Position numbers and translations under genes: made by a program | Shown here: in pieces, positions 1 to 6,001 of the stretch | Numbering within the stretch: position 1 is the first letter of the stretch | How the letters are laid out: every line of letters begins with the position of its first letter | Origin: Gammaproteobacteria bacterium | GTDB lineage: Bacteria; Pseudomonadota; Gammaproteobacteria; JAABTG01 | Direction of reading: 5' to 3' | NCBI GenBank assembly: GCA_030066245.1 | Contig: JASJBY010000213.1 | Coordinates: 1-6,737 of the forward strand | Length of the DNA stretch: 6,737 nt | Notes under the pieces: model-generated | What the model was told of the DNA's origin: nothing | The model's database searches: none | The model's input: the letters and a program-made list of their open reading frames with translations, nothing else

Positions 1-5
1 CGAAC

Positions 6-29
6 GGGTTGCCCATGGATGGGCAACCC
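6..29. repeat. Perfect 10-bp inverted repeat with 4-nt loop
   Basis: GGGTTGCCCA (6-15) and TGGGCAACCC (20-29) are exact reverse complements separated by TGGA. The stem would be very stable in RNA. No T-tract follows (the next bases are TGGACC), so it is not a standard intrinsic terminator. It could be a subterminal repeat of a mobile element, a REP-like element, or a transcript-end structure for a gene upstream of the window. Which of these is unresolved. Confidence 0.65.
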
Positions 30-200
30 TGGACCATCTAGCGTAGCGGGAACGCGAAGCGCGGATGGAAGGGGGATCGGTCAAGATGCAAGGCCAGAGT
101 GGGCCAAGAACCGAATAGGACAGGCTGTTGCAAAGAAGACCGGCTCGGCGAGACCCATGTGTTGAGTTTGCCGACATAATCTGCGCTCCGAGGTCCGCCT

Positions 201-239
201 GGTGAGAAATCCGGGCTGAGAGTCCCGTTTGATCTCACC
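201..239. repeat. Imperfect long inverted repeat / hairpin
   Basis: GGTGAGA (201-207) pairs with TCTCACC (233-239). After a small internal loop, CGGG (212-215) pairs with CCCG (224-227) around a CTGAGAGT apical loop, and A/T pairs partly fill the space between. The two nested stems suggest a folded RNA or a protein-binding inverted repeat. The apical CTGAGA recalls the TPP riboswitch, but the other conserved TPP segments are missing, so I do not call a riboswitch. Confidence 0.45.
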
Positions 240-338
240 GGGTGCAGTTGGTTATCTTCCGGCCTGGGGAATGGCGGTTTCTCCGTCAAAATCTAAAGCT
301 CACTAAGCCCGGCATCAGGGCGCGTCGGCAGTTTTTCC

Positions 339-1100
339 ATGCAGTGGCTTATTCCTCTCGCGACGGCCGTTTGGGCCATCTGGACATGGGCTCACGACCA
401 CGAGCGCGAGCGCCAGAGGGAACGGGAGAGGATGACGGCGTTGTACGTCAACCCTTTTCTGTCCTCGTGCGAGGATCTGCAGAGCCGCATTTACAAACTG
501 CTGGAGCTGGACGGCCTGCGGTCTCTTCGGGAGCGCTACCCGGACGGTAGCTACGCCGAGGAGACCCTGTATCTCATCGTGCGGCTCTTCGGCTGGCTCG
601 CGGCCGTGAGCCGGCATGGCCCGTACACCCAGGACCCGGTAATGATCCGTCTGGCCACGGCGGTGCGCCGCGCCTTCGCAACAGCGAATCCCGAATGCCC
701 CGTCGGCCCGTTTAATTTTTTCATTCCTGAGCAGAAAGCTCTGGGCAAGATGGTCATGCAGAGCATGAAGGGCGAGCATGGACGTGAGCTCGACACCATC
801 TCCTACTACCGCTTCAAGTCTAACCTGCAGTCGCCCCCCCTGTCCGAGAGCGAGTCGGTGCGGCAAAGCCTCGAGGCATTGCGCAGCGCTGAAAACATGA
901 AAGGTGTGGCTGGGTGGGAACGCCTGGCGTGGGCGCAGACGTATCTCGTGGACTTGCTGAGCTATCTGGAAGATCGGGAAGGCTACAGCCTGTTTCCGGG
1001 CGAGCGTCTGAAATGCCGCTGCACGGCGGCATGTAGCCCACCCGTGGCGTTGAAGCCGAAGCCGACCAGCAGACAGGACCGTGCCCGACTAAGCGGCTGA
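339..1100 (+). CDS. Uncharacterised protein with N-terminal membrane anchor
   Basis: A 253-aa protein of unknown function. Residues 2-18 form one hydrophobic, Trp-rich helix, followed at once by a strongly charged segment (HDHERERQRERER, about 19-31), as in a single-pass anchor with a short coiled stalk. The remaining domain (about 35-225) is probably cytoplasmic and largely helical. It contains YAEETLYLIVRLFGW near residues 72-86, which I associate with a widespread hypothetical family that has no assigned role. The last 28 residues or so are rich in Pro, Arg, Lys and Cys and look like a poorly conserved extension. ATG 339 is the only start in the frame, which opens after a TAA at 294-296; the ribosome binding site is weak. 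A run of seven C at 834-840 lies inside the gene, but the reading stays plausible through it. Nothing in the neighbourhood indicates function. Confidence 0.8.
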   Translation: MQWLIPLATAVWAIWTWAHDHERERQRERERMTALYVNPFLSSCEDLQSRIYKLLELDGLRSLRERYPDGSYAEETLYLIVRLFGWLAAVSRHGPYTQDPVMIRLATAVRRAFATANPECPVGPFNFFIPEQKALGKMVMQSMKGEHGRELDTISYYRFKSNLQSPPLSESESVRQSLEALRSAENMKGVAGWERLAWAQTYLVDLLSYLEDREGYSLFPGERLKCRCTAACSPPVALKPKPTSRQDRARLSG

Positions 1101-1115
1101 CAGGCGCGTCGCCTG
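1101..1115. repeat. Small stem-loop directly after the 253-aa gene
   Basis: CAGGCG and CGCCTG are perfect arms around CGT, starting at the base after the TGA stop (1098-1100). It may help end or protect the transcript. With no T-run after it, intrinsic termination is uncertain. Confidence 0.35.
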
Positions 1116-1180
1116 CCCGCCAGGGGGGCGCTGCATCGGCAATCCACGTTTATTTCGAGGTTCCGGCGTCCGCGGCCTCA

Positions 1181-1201
1181 GGCGCAGCCAGGCGTTGCGC
1201 C
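1181..1201. repeat. Stem-loop upstream of the permease
   Basis: GGCGCA (1181-1186) and TGCGCC (1196-1201) pair around a 9-nt loop. It sits in the 136-bp gap between the 253-aa gene and the permease. It may be an operator-like dyad or chance pairing in GC-rich DNA. No T-tract follows. Confidence 0.25.
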
Positions 1202-1233
1202 ACCGCCCCCATGGCCTGGCGGCTTGATCGGAT

Positions 1234-1239
1234 AGAATG
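1234..1239 (+). promoter_or_regulatory. Candidate -10 box for the permease
   Basis: TAGAAT matches five of six positions of the sigma-70 -10 consensus. It is followed by CCCGCC and then the ATG at 1246, so transcription starting 6-7 bases after the box would begin at or beside that ATG and give a leaderless mRNA. No good -35 hexamer is seen at 16-18 bp, so this is only a candidate. Confidence 0.3.
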
Positions 1240-3222
1240 CCCGCCATGGCTGCTTCGACCGCCGATACCGATGCGCTCCCGCGAGCGCGTCCCTCTCTCC
1301 GGCCATGGCTGGCCGCGATCGTGTTCATCGCGCTGGCGCTGCTCACCAGCCGCTGGGCGCCCTCCGTCGAGATCGCCTGGGTCATGGCTTTTCTTTATCT
1401 CACCGTCTACCTGTTCGCCTTTGAGGTGGTGGGTGTGGACGTGGCGGCCGTCACGGTGATGGTGCTGCTCGGTCTGACCAGCCTGCTGGCGCCGCTGATG
1501 GGTCTGGCCCAGGGTCTGGTGGATACGGCCAACCTCTTTTACGGCTTCTCCAGCAATGCCGTCATGTCCATCATCGCCGTCATGGTAATAGGTGCCGGCT
1601 TGGACAAAACCGGCATCATGAACCGCGTGGCCGAGTTCATCCTCCGCGTCGGCGGGTCCACCGAGCAGCGCATAACGCCGATTGTCTCGTCGACCGTAGG
1701 CCTTCTCTCCAGCTTCATGCAGAACGTCGGAGCCACTGCGCTGTTTCTGCCCGTGATCAGCCGCATAGCCGCACGTACGGGCCTGCCGACGTCACGGCTG
1801 CTCATGCCCATGGGCTTCTGTGCCATCCTCGGGGGCACGGTGACGATGGTGGGTTCAAGTCCACTGATTCTGCTCAACGACCTTATCCTGAACTCGAATC
1901 GGGCACTCGACCCTGGCCAGCAGATGCAGACGTGGTCGCTTTTCTCGGTAACCCCGGTGGGCCTGCTGCTGCTAGCGACCGGAATCGTCTACTTCGTCGT
2001 GGCCGGCCGCTACGTGCTGCCGGCCCGGGCCAGGGACGGAGTCAGCGGCGAAGATACGATGGCCTACTTCCGCGAGACCTACGGGCTCGCCTGCCACCTG
2101 TATGAGGTGCCGGTGCCGGCCGACAGCGAGATTGTCGGCAAGACGCTGGATGGCGTGGAGCACGGTGCGGGGATCCGCGTAGTCGCCCTGGCCCTCGGCG
2201 GAGAGCTCTGGATAGGCGCGGGTTCCCTGGCACGGGACCTGGGCATCGAGGCCGGCAGCGTTCTCGGCGTTACCGGCAAAGAGGAGGCGTTGCAGCAGTT
2301 TGCAGAGCGGTATGGACTGGAGCCGCGCTTCGAGCTCGAGACCTTCGGCGAGGCGCTGTCGCCTGCCCGGTCCGGAATTGCCGAGCTGGTCGTGCCGCCG
2401 GCCTCGCGCTTGGTCGGAAAGACCAGTCGGGGCGTGGCCATGCGCCGCACCTACGGGGCGTCGATGATCGCCCTGCACCGCGCCGACAGAACATTTCGCG
2501 AGGGGGACGGGATCCGCGACATGCCCCTCCAGGCGGGCGACATCCTGGTTGTGCATACCACCTGGAGTTCTCTGGCACGCCTCGAGCAGAACCCGGATCT
2601 CGTCGTCATCACCACCGAGTATCCGCGCCAGGAGCTGCGCCCGCAGAAAGTTGTGCACGCCAGCGTGTTTTTCGCCCTCGCCCTATCCCTGGTGCTGTTC
2701 TCGGACCTGCGCCTGTCCGTGGCGCTGCTCAGTGGGGCCGTAGGCATGATTCTCTCCGGTGTGCTCTCCATGGAGGAGTCCTACCGGGCTGTCAGCTGGA
2801 AGACGGTGTTCCTGCTTGCGAGCCTGATTCCGCTCGGCCTAGCCGTCGAAACCAGCGGCACCGCCGCCTGGATTGCCCAGGGCACCCTCACCATGCTGGG
2901 AGACGTCCCCTCCTGGGTGGTGCAGTTGGCCCTGGCTGTTCTGGCGACTTTCTTCACCTTGGTCATGTCGAACGTGGGCGCCACCGTGCTGTTGGTTCCA
3001 TTGGCCGTGAACGTTGCCCTGGGGGTGGACGCCGACCCCGCTGTCTTTGCCCTGACGGTCGCCATTGCCACTTCAAACTCGTTCATTCTGCCAACTCATC
3101 AGGTCAACGCCCTCATCATGGGACCGGGCGGCTACCGGGTGGCGGATTTTCTGCGCGCCGGTGGCGTCATGACCGTGCTCTTCCTCATCGTCACGCTGGT
3201 GGCCTTGAACCTGTTCTACTAG
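1237..3222 (+). CDS. SLC13-family permease with two RCK_C (TrkA_C) domains
   Basis: A 661-aa inner-membrane transporter of the SLC13/DASS type, probably importing an anion (dicarboxylate, sulfate or similar) with sodium; the substrate cannot be read from sequence. The layout is typical. A hydrophobic half (about residues 25-260) and a second membrane half (about 471-661) flank a soluble insert with two RCK_C domains (about 287-363 and 380-460) that may sense a ligand. The halves carry matching motifs, MQNVGAT (N163) and MSNVGAT (N579), as expected for inverted-repeat transporters that bind substrate at paired loops. Near the C-terminus MGPGGYRVADFLRAGG (from residue 628) is the usual family signature. 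The preceding loop reads LPTHQVN rather than the commoner PxGxQTN. Starts are possible at ATG 1237 or ATG 1246; neither has a Shine-Dalgarno site. The gene appears to stand alone. Confidence 0.9.
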   Translation: MPAMAASTADTDALPRARPSLRPWLAAIVFIALALLTSRWAPSVEIAWVMAFLYLTVYLFAFEVVGVDVAAVTVMVLLGLTSLLAPLMGLAQGLVDTANLFYGFSSNAVMSIIAVMVIGAGLDKTGIMNRVAEFILRVGGSTEQRITPIVSSTVGLLSSFMQNVGATALFLPVISRIAARTGLPTSRLLMPMGFCAILGGTVTMVGSSPLILLNDLILNSNRALDPGQQMQTWSLFSVTPVGLLLLATGIVYFVVAGRYVLPARARDGVSGEDTMAYFRETYGLACHLYEVPVPADSEIVGKTLDGVEHGAGIRVVALALGGELWIGAGSLARDLGIEAGSVLGVTGKEEALQQFAERYGLEPRFELETFGEALSPARSGIAELVVPPASRLVGKTSRGVAMRRTYGASMIALHRADRTFREGDGIRDMPLQAGDILVVHTTWSSLARLEQNPDLVVITTEYPRQELRPQKVVHASVFFALALSLVLFSDLRLSVALLSGAVGMILSGVLSMEESYRAVSWKTVFLLASLIPLGLAVETSGTAAWIAQGTLTMLGDVPSWVVQLALAVLATFFTLVMSNVGATVLLVPLAVNVALGVDADPAVFALTVAIATSNSFILPTHQVNALIMGPGGYRVADFLRAGGVMTVLFLIVTLVALNLFY

Positions 3223-3243
3223 CCTATTAACACCCACAGGCGC

Positions 3244-3289
3244 TTGCTTTTCGTAGACGGGCGAGTAACATATAAGGCATTGCTAATAT
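3244..3289 (+). promoter_or_regulatory. AT-rich candidate promoter for the small Cys-tailed gene
   Basis: The 94-bp gap after the permease turns AT-rich. TAATAT (3284-3289) lies 27 bp before the ATG at 3317. An alternative pair is TTGCTT (3244-3249) with TAACAT (3266-3271) at 16-bp spacing. None is a strong match. The shift in composition supports a promoter here rather than readthrough from the permease. Confidence 0.3.
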
Positions 3290-3304
3290 TTCAGATTGAC
3301 ACGT

Positions 3305-3309
3305 GAGGG
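3305..3309 (+). promoter_or_regulatory. Ribosome binding site fixing the ATG 3317 start
   Basis: GAGGG lies 7 bases before ATG 3317. This favours that start over the in-frame TTG at 3296, and the protein then begins MPTYDYRC, the normal beginning of FmdB-like proteins. Confidence 0.65.
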
Positions 3310-3316
3310 TTTGGGT

Positions 3317-3571
3317 ATGCCGACCTACGATTACCGTTGTGAAACCAATGGCCAGGTGGTGGAAGTGAAACACGCCATGAGCGAGGTGCTCAAAACCTGG
3401 GGCGAGCTGTGCGCACGCGCGGGTGTGGAGCCGGGGGAGACGCCGGTGGACAGCCCGGTCAACCGTCTCATTACGGGCGGGCAGTTCATCAGCAGTTCTG
3501 GCGTTGGCGACGCGGCGCCTGCCTGCACCACTGGCGCCTGCTGCCCGACGGGGGTATGCGGGCTGGATTGA
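3317..3571 (+). CDS. Small FmdB-like protein with a Cys-rich C-terminus
   Basis: An 84-aa protein beginning MPTYDYRCETNG, which matches the first strand of the FmdB/zinc-ribbon family. In canonical members the first Cys is followed by a CxxC-type partner. Here only C8 remains at the N-terminus (C-E-T-N), so the standard zinc ribbon is incomplete. Other cysteines are C32 and a tail cluster C70, C75, C76 and C81. The tail could supply metal ligands together with C8 and C32, or could take part in redox chemistry or metal-centre handling; this is inference. I believe similar proteins occur in sulfur-oxidising gammaproteobacteria under the label zinc ribbon/FmdB, without established function. It is flanked by the permease (94 bp upstream) and phaE (232 bp downstream), with probable promoters on both sides, so it is likely monocistronic. 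Confidence 0.8.
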   Translation: MPTYDYRCETNGQVVEVKHAMSEVLKTWGELCARAGVEPGETPVDSPVNRLITGGQFISSSGVGDAAPACTTGACCPTGVCGLD

Positions 3572-3601
3572 CCCGGCGTTCATCCTGCATGTCCCTTTCG
3601 G

Positions 3602-3624
3602 CGCCCGTCCCGCCCGGGACGGCG
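3602..3624 (+). terminator. GC-rich hairpin after the small gene, possible terminator
   Basis: CCGTCCC (3605-3611) pairs with GGGACGG (3616-3622) around GCCC, extended by two more pairs past one bulged C. It lies about 30 bp after the stop at 3569-3571. There is no clean T-run after it, so termination efficiency is uncertain. Confidence 0.35.
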
Positions 3625-3686
3625 CGCAGGCGCGCATGTTTCCATGCCATCCGCTTGAAATCCTATCCTTGAAGCGCGGCCATCTC

Positions 3687-3692
3687 TAGAAT
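3687..3692 (+). promoter_or_regulatory. phaE: Candidate -10 box upstream of the phaE palindrome
   Basis: TAGAAT gives five of six -10 matches. TTGA-containing hexamers upstream (TTGAAA 3655-3660, TTGAAG 3669-3674) are at wrong spacing (26 and 12 bp). If this box is used, the transcript would start near 3699 and the palindrome at 3722-3736 would lie just downstream of the start, a position suited to repression. Confidence 0.25.
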
Positions 3693-3721
3693 GGCTGCCA
3701 CTGCCGTTACTGCAGGACGGA

Positions 3722-3736
3722 TGTTGCGGCGCAACA
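3722..3736. promoter_or_regulatory. Perfect palindrome, candidate operator for the pha operon
   Basis: TGTTGC-GGC-GCAACA is a perfect 6-bp inverted repeat with a 3-bp centre, 68 bp before the phaE start. TGC-rich and GCAACA-type dyads near PHA genes are known, from memory, as targets of PhaR-type repressors that respond to PHA. The match suggests such an operator, but no regulator gene is in the window. A second, bulged dyad follows at 3738-3755 (ATG-TGCT with AGCA-t-CAT). Confidence 0.45.
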
Positions 3737-3765
3737 AATGTGCTGCTAGCATCATGCCTCTCTCT

Positions 3766-3771
3766 TAATAT
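3766..3771 (+). promoter_or_regulatory. phaE: Second candidate -10 box for phaE
   Basis: TAATAT lies 32 bp before ATG 3804, similar in sequence and distance to the TAATAT ahead of the small gene at 3317. No convincing -35 is seen at 16-18 bp. If it is used, the palindrome at 3722-3736 would lie upstream of, or overlapping, the -35 region. Confidence 0.25.
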
Positions 3772-3788
3772 TGCCGACAATGACCGCC

Positions 3789-3796
3789 GAAGGGGG
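3789..3796 (+). promoter_or_regulatory. phaE: Ribosome binding site deciding the phaE start
   Basis: GAAGGGGG ends 7 bases before ATG 3804. The in-frame TTG 3771 and ATG 3780 lack such a site, so 3804 is preferred. The protein then begins MADNPFGFWSEDW, in keeping with PhaE. Confidence 0.7.
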
Positions 3797-3803
3797 TTAT
3801 GAG

Positions 3804-4934
3804 ATGGCCGACAATCCGTTTGGTTTTTGGTCCGAAGACTGGCTCCGCGCGCAGGAGAACTACTGGAACGCCTGGCAGGCGCTGAGTGGCGCCGGGAAAG
3901 CCGAGAAGAGCGCGCCAGCTGCTGCATTCAGCCCGTGGAGCGAGGCGCTGGAGCGGTGGTGGCAGACGGCGTCCCCCGCCGCGCCCGCACCGGTCCAGGA
4001 GTTCTACTCACACCTGGTCGAGCAGGGCAAGGTCCTGTTCCACTTGACGGAAAGCTGGCGCAGCGCTGCCTCCGGGACCGCCGATGCCGCCCGCGCCATG
4101 GAGGAATGGCAGAAGCTGCTTCGCCAGTCTCTGGAGAGCTTTCAAGCGTCCGTTATACCGGGCAATACCAGTCCGGAAAAGTCGTTACCCGAGATGGTGG
4201 CCTTTTGGGAGCTGCCGATGGACACCTGGGAGCGGACCGCTTCCGTCATGTCCGGGTTGCCTGGCGATTTTCTCGAATCCTTCAAGTTGGGCACTACCGG
4301 AGAGAAGGCCGACCCTGTGCGCGAGCAGCTGAATCGGTTTCTCTCCGTTCCTGGCTTGGGCTACACCCGAGAGCATCAGGAGCAATACCAGACGCTGACC
4401 AAGCTGCTCATCGATTACCAATACGCCAAGCAGGAATTTGCCGCCGAGTTCGTGAAGATCGCGGCCGGGACCGTAGAGCGATTCCAGGCGAGGGTCAACG
4501 AGCTTACAGTTGGCAACGAGACCGTCACCAGCCTGCAGGGTTTCTATGACCTTTGGGTCGATGCCGCGGAGGAGGCATACGCGGAAAGGGTCTTCAGCGA
4601 GGATTATGCCCGTTCACACGGTCGCCTGGTGAACTGCCTCATGGCGGTGAAGAAGCAGGGTCGGACCATGGTTGACGAGGTGCTGGGCATGCTCAACATG
4701 CCGACCCAGCAGGAGATCAATACAGTGCAGGCGCGCTTTCAGGAGCTGCGACGAGAGCTCCGCGCGCTGCGGTCCGAGGTCGCGGCCAACGGCGCGTCGC
4801 GGGCTCCGAGGACGACGACCCCGAAGGCCTTGAGTGCCGGCTCCAGAGCGGCTGCGCGAGCGACCAAGAAGACAGCCGCAAAGAAGACCGTCGTCAGCAC
4901 TGGCGCCGCACGGAGGAGGAAACAGCCATCATGA
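3804..4934 (+). CDS. phaE: Class III PHA synthase subunit PhaE
   Basis: A 376-aa partner subunit of the class III polyhydroxyalkanoate synthase. It has no catalytic residues itself but is needed by PhaC for activity and sits with it on the growing granule. The length fits the family (about 350-380 aa). The N-terminus is rich in Trp and aromatic residues (NPFGFWSEDW, NYWNAW). The C-terminal part shows the most conserved PhaE segment: FYDLWVDAAEEAY from residue 247, then MPTQQEI around 299-305, and a LRRELRALR helix near 313-323. The last 48 residues or so are basic and low-complexity, with AAARATKKTAAKKT around 350-362, resembling histone-like or PhaF-type phasin tails. The stop codon overlaps the phaC start (ATGA, 4931-4934), so the two are coupled. 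A candidate operator palindrome lies upstream at 3722-3736. Confidence 0.93.
   Translation: MADNPFGFWSEDWLRAQENYWNAWQALSGAGKAEKSAPAAAFSPWSEALERWWQTASPAAPAPVQEFYSHLVEQGKVLFHLTESWRSAASGTADAARAMEEWQKLLRQSLESFQASVIPGNTSPEKSLPEMVAFWELPMDTWERTASVMSGLPGDFLESFKLGTTGEKADPVREQLNRFLSVPGLGYTREHQEQYQTLTKLLIDYQYAKQEFAAEFVKIAAGTVERFQARVNELTVGNETVTSLQGFYDLWVDAAEEAYAERVFSEDYARSHGRLVNCLMAVKKQGRTMVDEVLGMLNMPTQQEINTVQARFQELRRELRALRSEVAANGASRAPRTTTPKALSAGSRAAARATKKTAAKKTVVSTGAARRRKQPS
4914..4920 (+). promoter_or_regulatory. phaC: Ribosome binding site of phaC inside phaE
   Basis: AGGAGGA lies 10 bases before ATG 4931, within the last codons of phaE. With the ATGA overlap it allows both fresh initiation and reinitiation by ribosomes finishing phaE, which would help keep the two subunits in balance. 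Confidence 0.7.
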
Positions 4935-6001
4935 TCCCATTTAACATCAGCCCAGAACGCGCTTCCCAGGAGCTGCTCGATATCAGTCGCAAGCTCGGAG
5001 ACGGACTCAAGAATCTCTACCACATGGATGAGATCGAGACAGGAGTCACGCCGAAAGACGTGGTGCATCGGGAAGACAAACTGGTGCTCTACCGGTTCAG
5101 GGCGCCAGAGGATACGAGCCGACGCCAGAGCGTGCCCGTGCTCGTGGTCTACGCGCTCGTCAATCGCCCCTACATGACAGATCTGCAGGAAAACCGCTCC
5201 ATGATAAGGGGCCTGCTGGAGGCCGGGCAGGACGTCTATCTCATCGACTGGGGCTACCCGGACCGCGCCGACCGCTTTCTTACCCTGGGCGATTACATCA
5301 ACGGTTACCTGGACCGGTGTGTGGATTTCATCCGGCGGGACCACGGGCTGGACGCCATCAACCTCCTCGGTATATGCCAGGGGGGTACGTTCAGTCTCTG
5401 TTACGCTTCCCTGCATGCCGAAAAAATCCGGAATCTGATCACCATGGTCACGCCGGTGGACTTCAAGACCCCGGATAACCTGCTTAGCCACTGGTCCCAG
5501 CACATCGACGTGGATTTGGTTGTGGATACGCTGGGAAACGTGCCCGGCGAGTTGCTCAACTGGACCTATCTGCAGCTCAAGCCTTACCGCCTCATGGGTC
5601 AGAAATACCTGCAGATGCTCGACCAGCTAGACGATCCCAAGAAGGCCAAGAACTTCATGCGCATGGAAAAGTGGATCTTCGACAGCCCCGACCAGGCCGG
5701 GGAGGCCTTCCGTCAGTTCATGAAGGATTTCTACCAGGGTAACAAGCTGATCAAGGGCGAGTTGATGCTTGACGGACGGCGGGTGGATCTCGGCAACATC
5801 AGCATGCCGGTGCTGAATATCTACGCCAAGCAGGACCACCTGGTGCCGCCCAACGCCTCGATCCCGCTTGGCTCTTTCGTGAACACAGATGACTACACGG
5901 AACTGGCGTTCAAGGGCGGGCACATCGGCATCTACGTCAGCGGCAGCGCTCAACGGGAGGTGCCACCGGCTATCGGCAAGTGGCTCGACGAGCGTTGCTG
6001 A
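4931..6001 (+). CDS. phaC: Class III poly(3-hydroxyalkanoate) synthase subunit PhaC
   Basis: A 356-aa catalytic subunit that polymerises (R)-3-hydroxyacyl-CoA (mainly 3-hydroxybutyryl-CoA) into PHA at the granule surface, releasing CoA. It has an alpha/beta-hydrolase fold. The lipase-like box GICQGG places the nucleophile at C149. D302 (in KQDHLVPP) and H331 (in GGHIGIYVS) complete the triad. These are exactly the residue numbers known for the Allochromatium vinosum enzyme, so the start at 4931 is well supported. C130 is also conserved, while position 292 is Met where I recall Cys in A. vinosum; that Cys is not catalytic. Long stretches such as YALVNRPYMTD, MVTPVDFKTPDNLLS and MEKWIFDSPDQAGE are typical of class III enzymes. 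The short length without the N-terminal extension of class I/II synthases agrees with the adjacent phaE. Confidence 0.97.
   Translation: MIPFNISPERASQELLDISRKLGDGLKNLYHMDEIETGVTPKDVVHREDKLVLYRFRAPEDTSRRQSVPVLVVYALVNRPYMTDLQENRSMIRGLLEAGQDVYLIDWGYPDRADRFLTLGDYINGYLDRCVDFIRRDHGLDAINLLGICQGGTFSLCYASLHAEKIRNLITMVTPVDFKTPDNLLSHWSQHIDVDLVVDTLGNVPGELLNWTYLQLKPYRLMGQKYLQMLDQLDDPKKAKNFMRMEKWIFDSPDQAGEAFRQFMKDFYQGNKLIKGELMLDGRRVDLGNISMPVLNIYAKQDHLVPPNASIPLGSFVNTDDYTELAFKGGHIGIYVSGSAQREVPPAIGKWLDERC

Larger units (their letters stand above)
1..338. other. Non-coding, possibly structured or mobile-element-derived region
   Basis: No convincing gene lies here. The + strand has an open frame from position 1 to a stop at 163-165 (about 54 codons, no visible start). 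A second frame ends at a TAG at 39-41, so the tail of an upstream gene could end inside the window. The minus-strand 83-codon frame (38-289) starts at a TTG with no ribosome binding site and looks spurious. The region carries two hairpins (6-29 and 201-239) and several small GC-rich inverted repeats around 41-61. The density of inverted repeats without coding sequence suggests a transposon end or a structured RNA. I cannot assign a family from sequence alone. Confidence 0.4.

Noticed and set aside
201..245. TPP riboswitch suggested by GGCTGAGAG in a hairpin loop
   Set aside because: The upstream GGGGTGC-like arm and the downstream ACCTGA/TAATGCC THI-box parts are missing, and the gene downstream is not thiamine related.
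38..289. 83-codon minus-strand frame
   Set aside because: TTG start without a ribosome binding site, odd composition, and it spans both hairpins. It looks like a chance frame in non-coding DNA.
834..840. Run of seven C as a possible frameshift site
   Set aside because: The reading frame keeps plausible protein sequence on both sides (LQSPPLSESESV), so there is no sign of a frameshift.
315..866. 183-codon minus-strand frame
   Set aside because: It lies wholly opposite the better supported 253-aa gene and has no recognisable domain.
1972..2658. 228-codon minus-strand frame
   Set aside because: It is antisense to the RCK_C region of the permease; long antisense frames are expected in GC-rich DNA.
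3691..3768. 25-codon frame starting at ATG 3691
   Set aside because: No ribosome binding site, and it runs through the candidate operator. Too short and unsupported to call as a leader peptide.
4739..5503. 254-codon minus-strand frame
   Set aside because: It is antisense to the certain phaE/phaC coding sequence and has no family resemblance.
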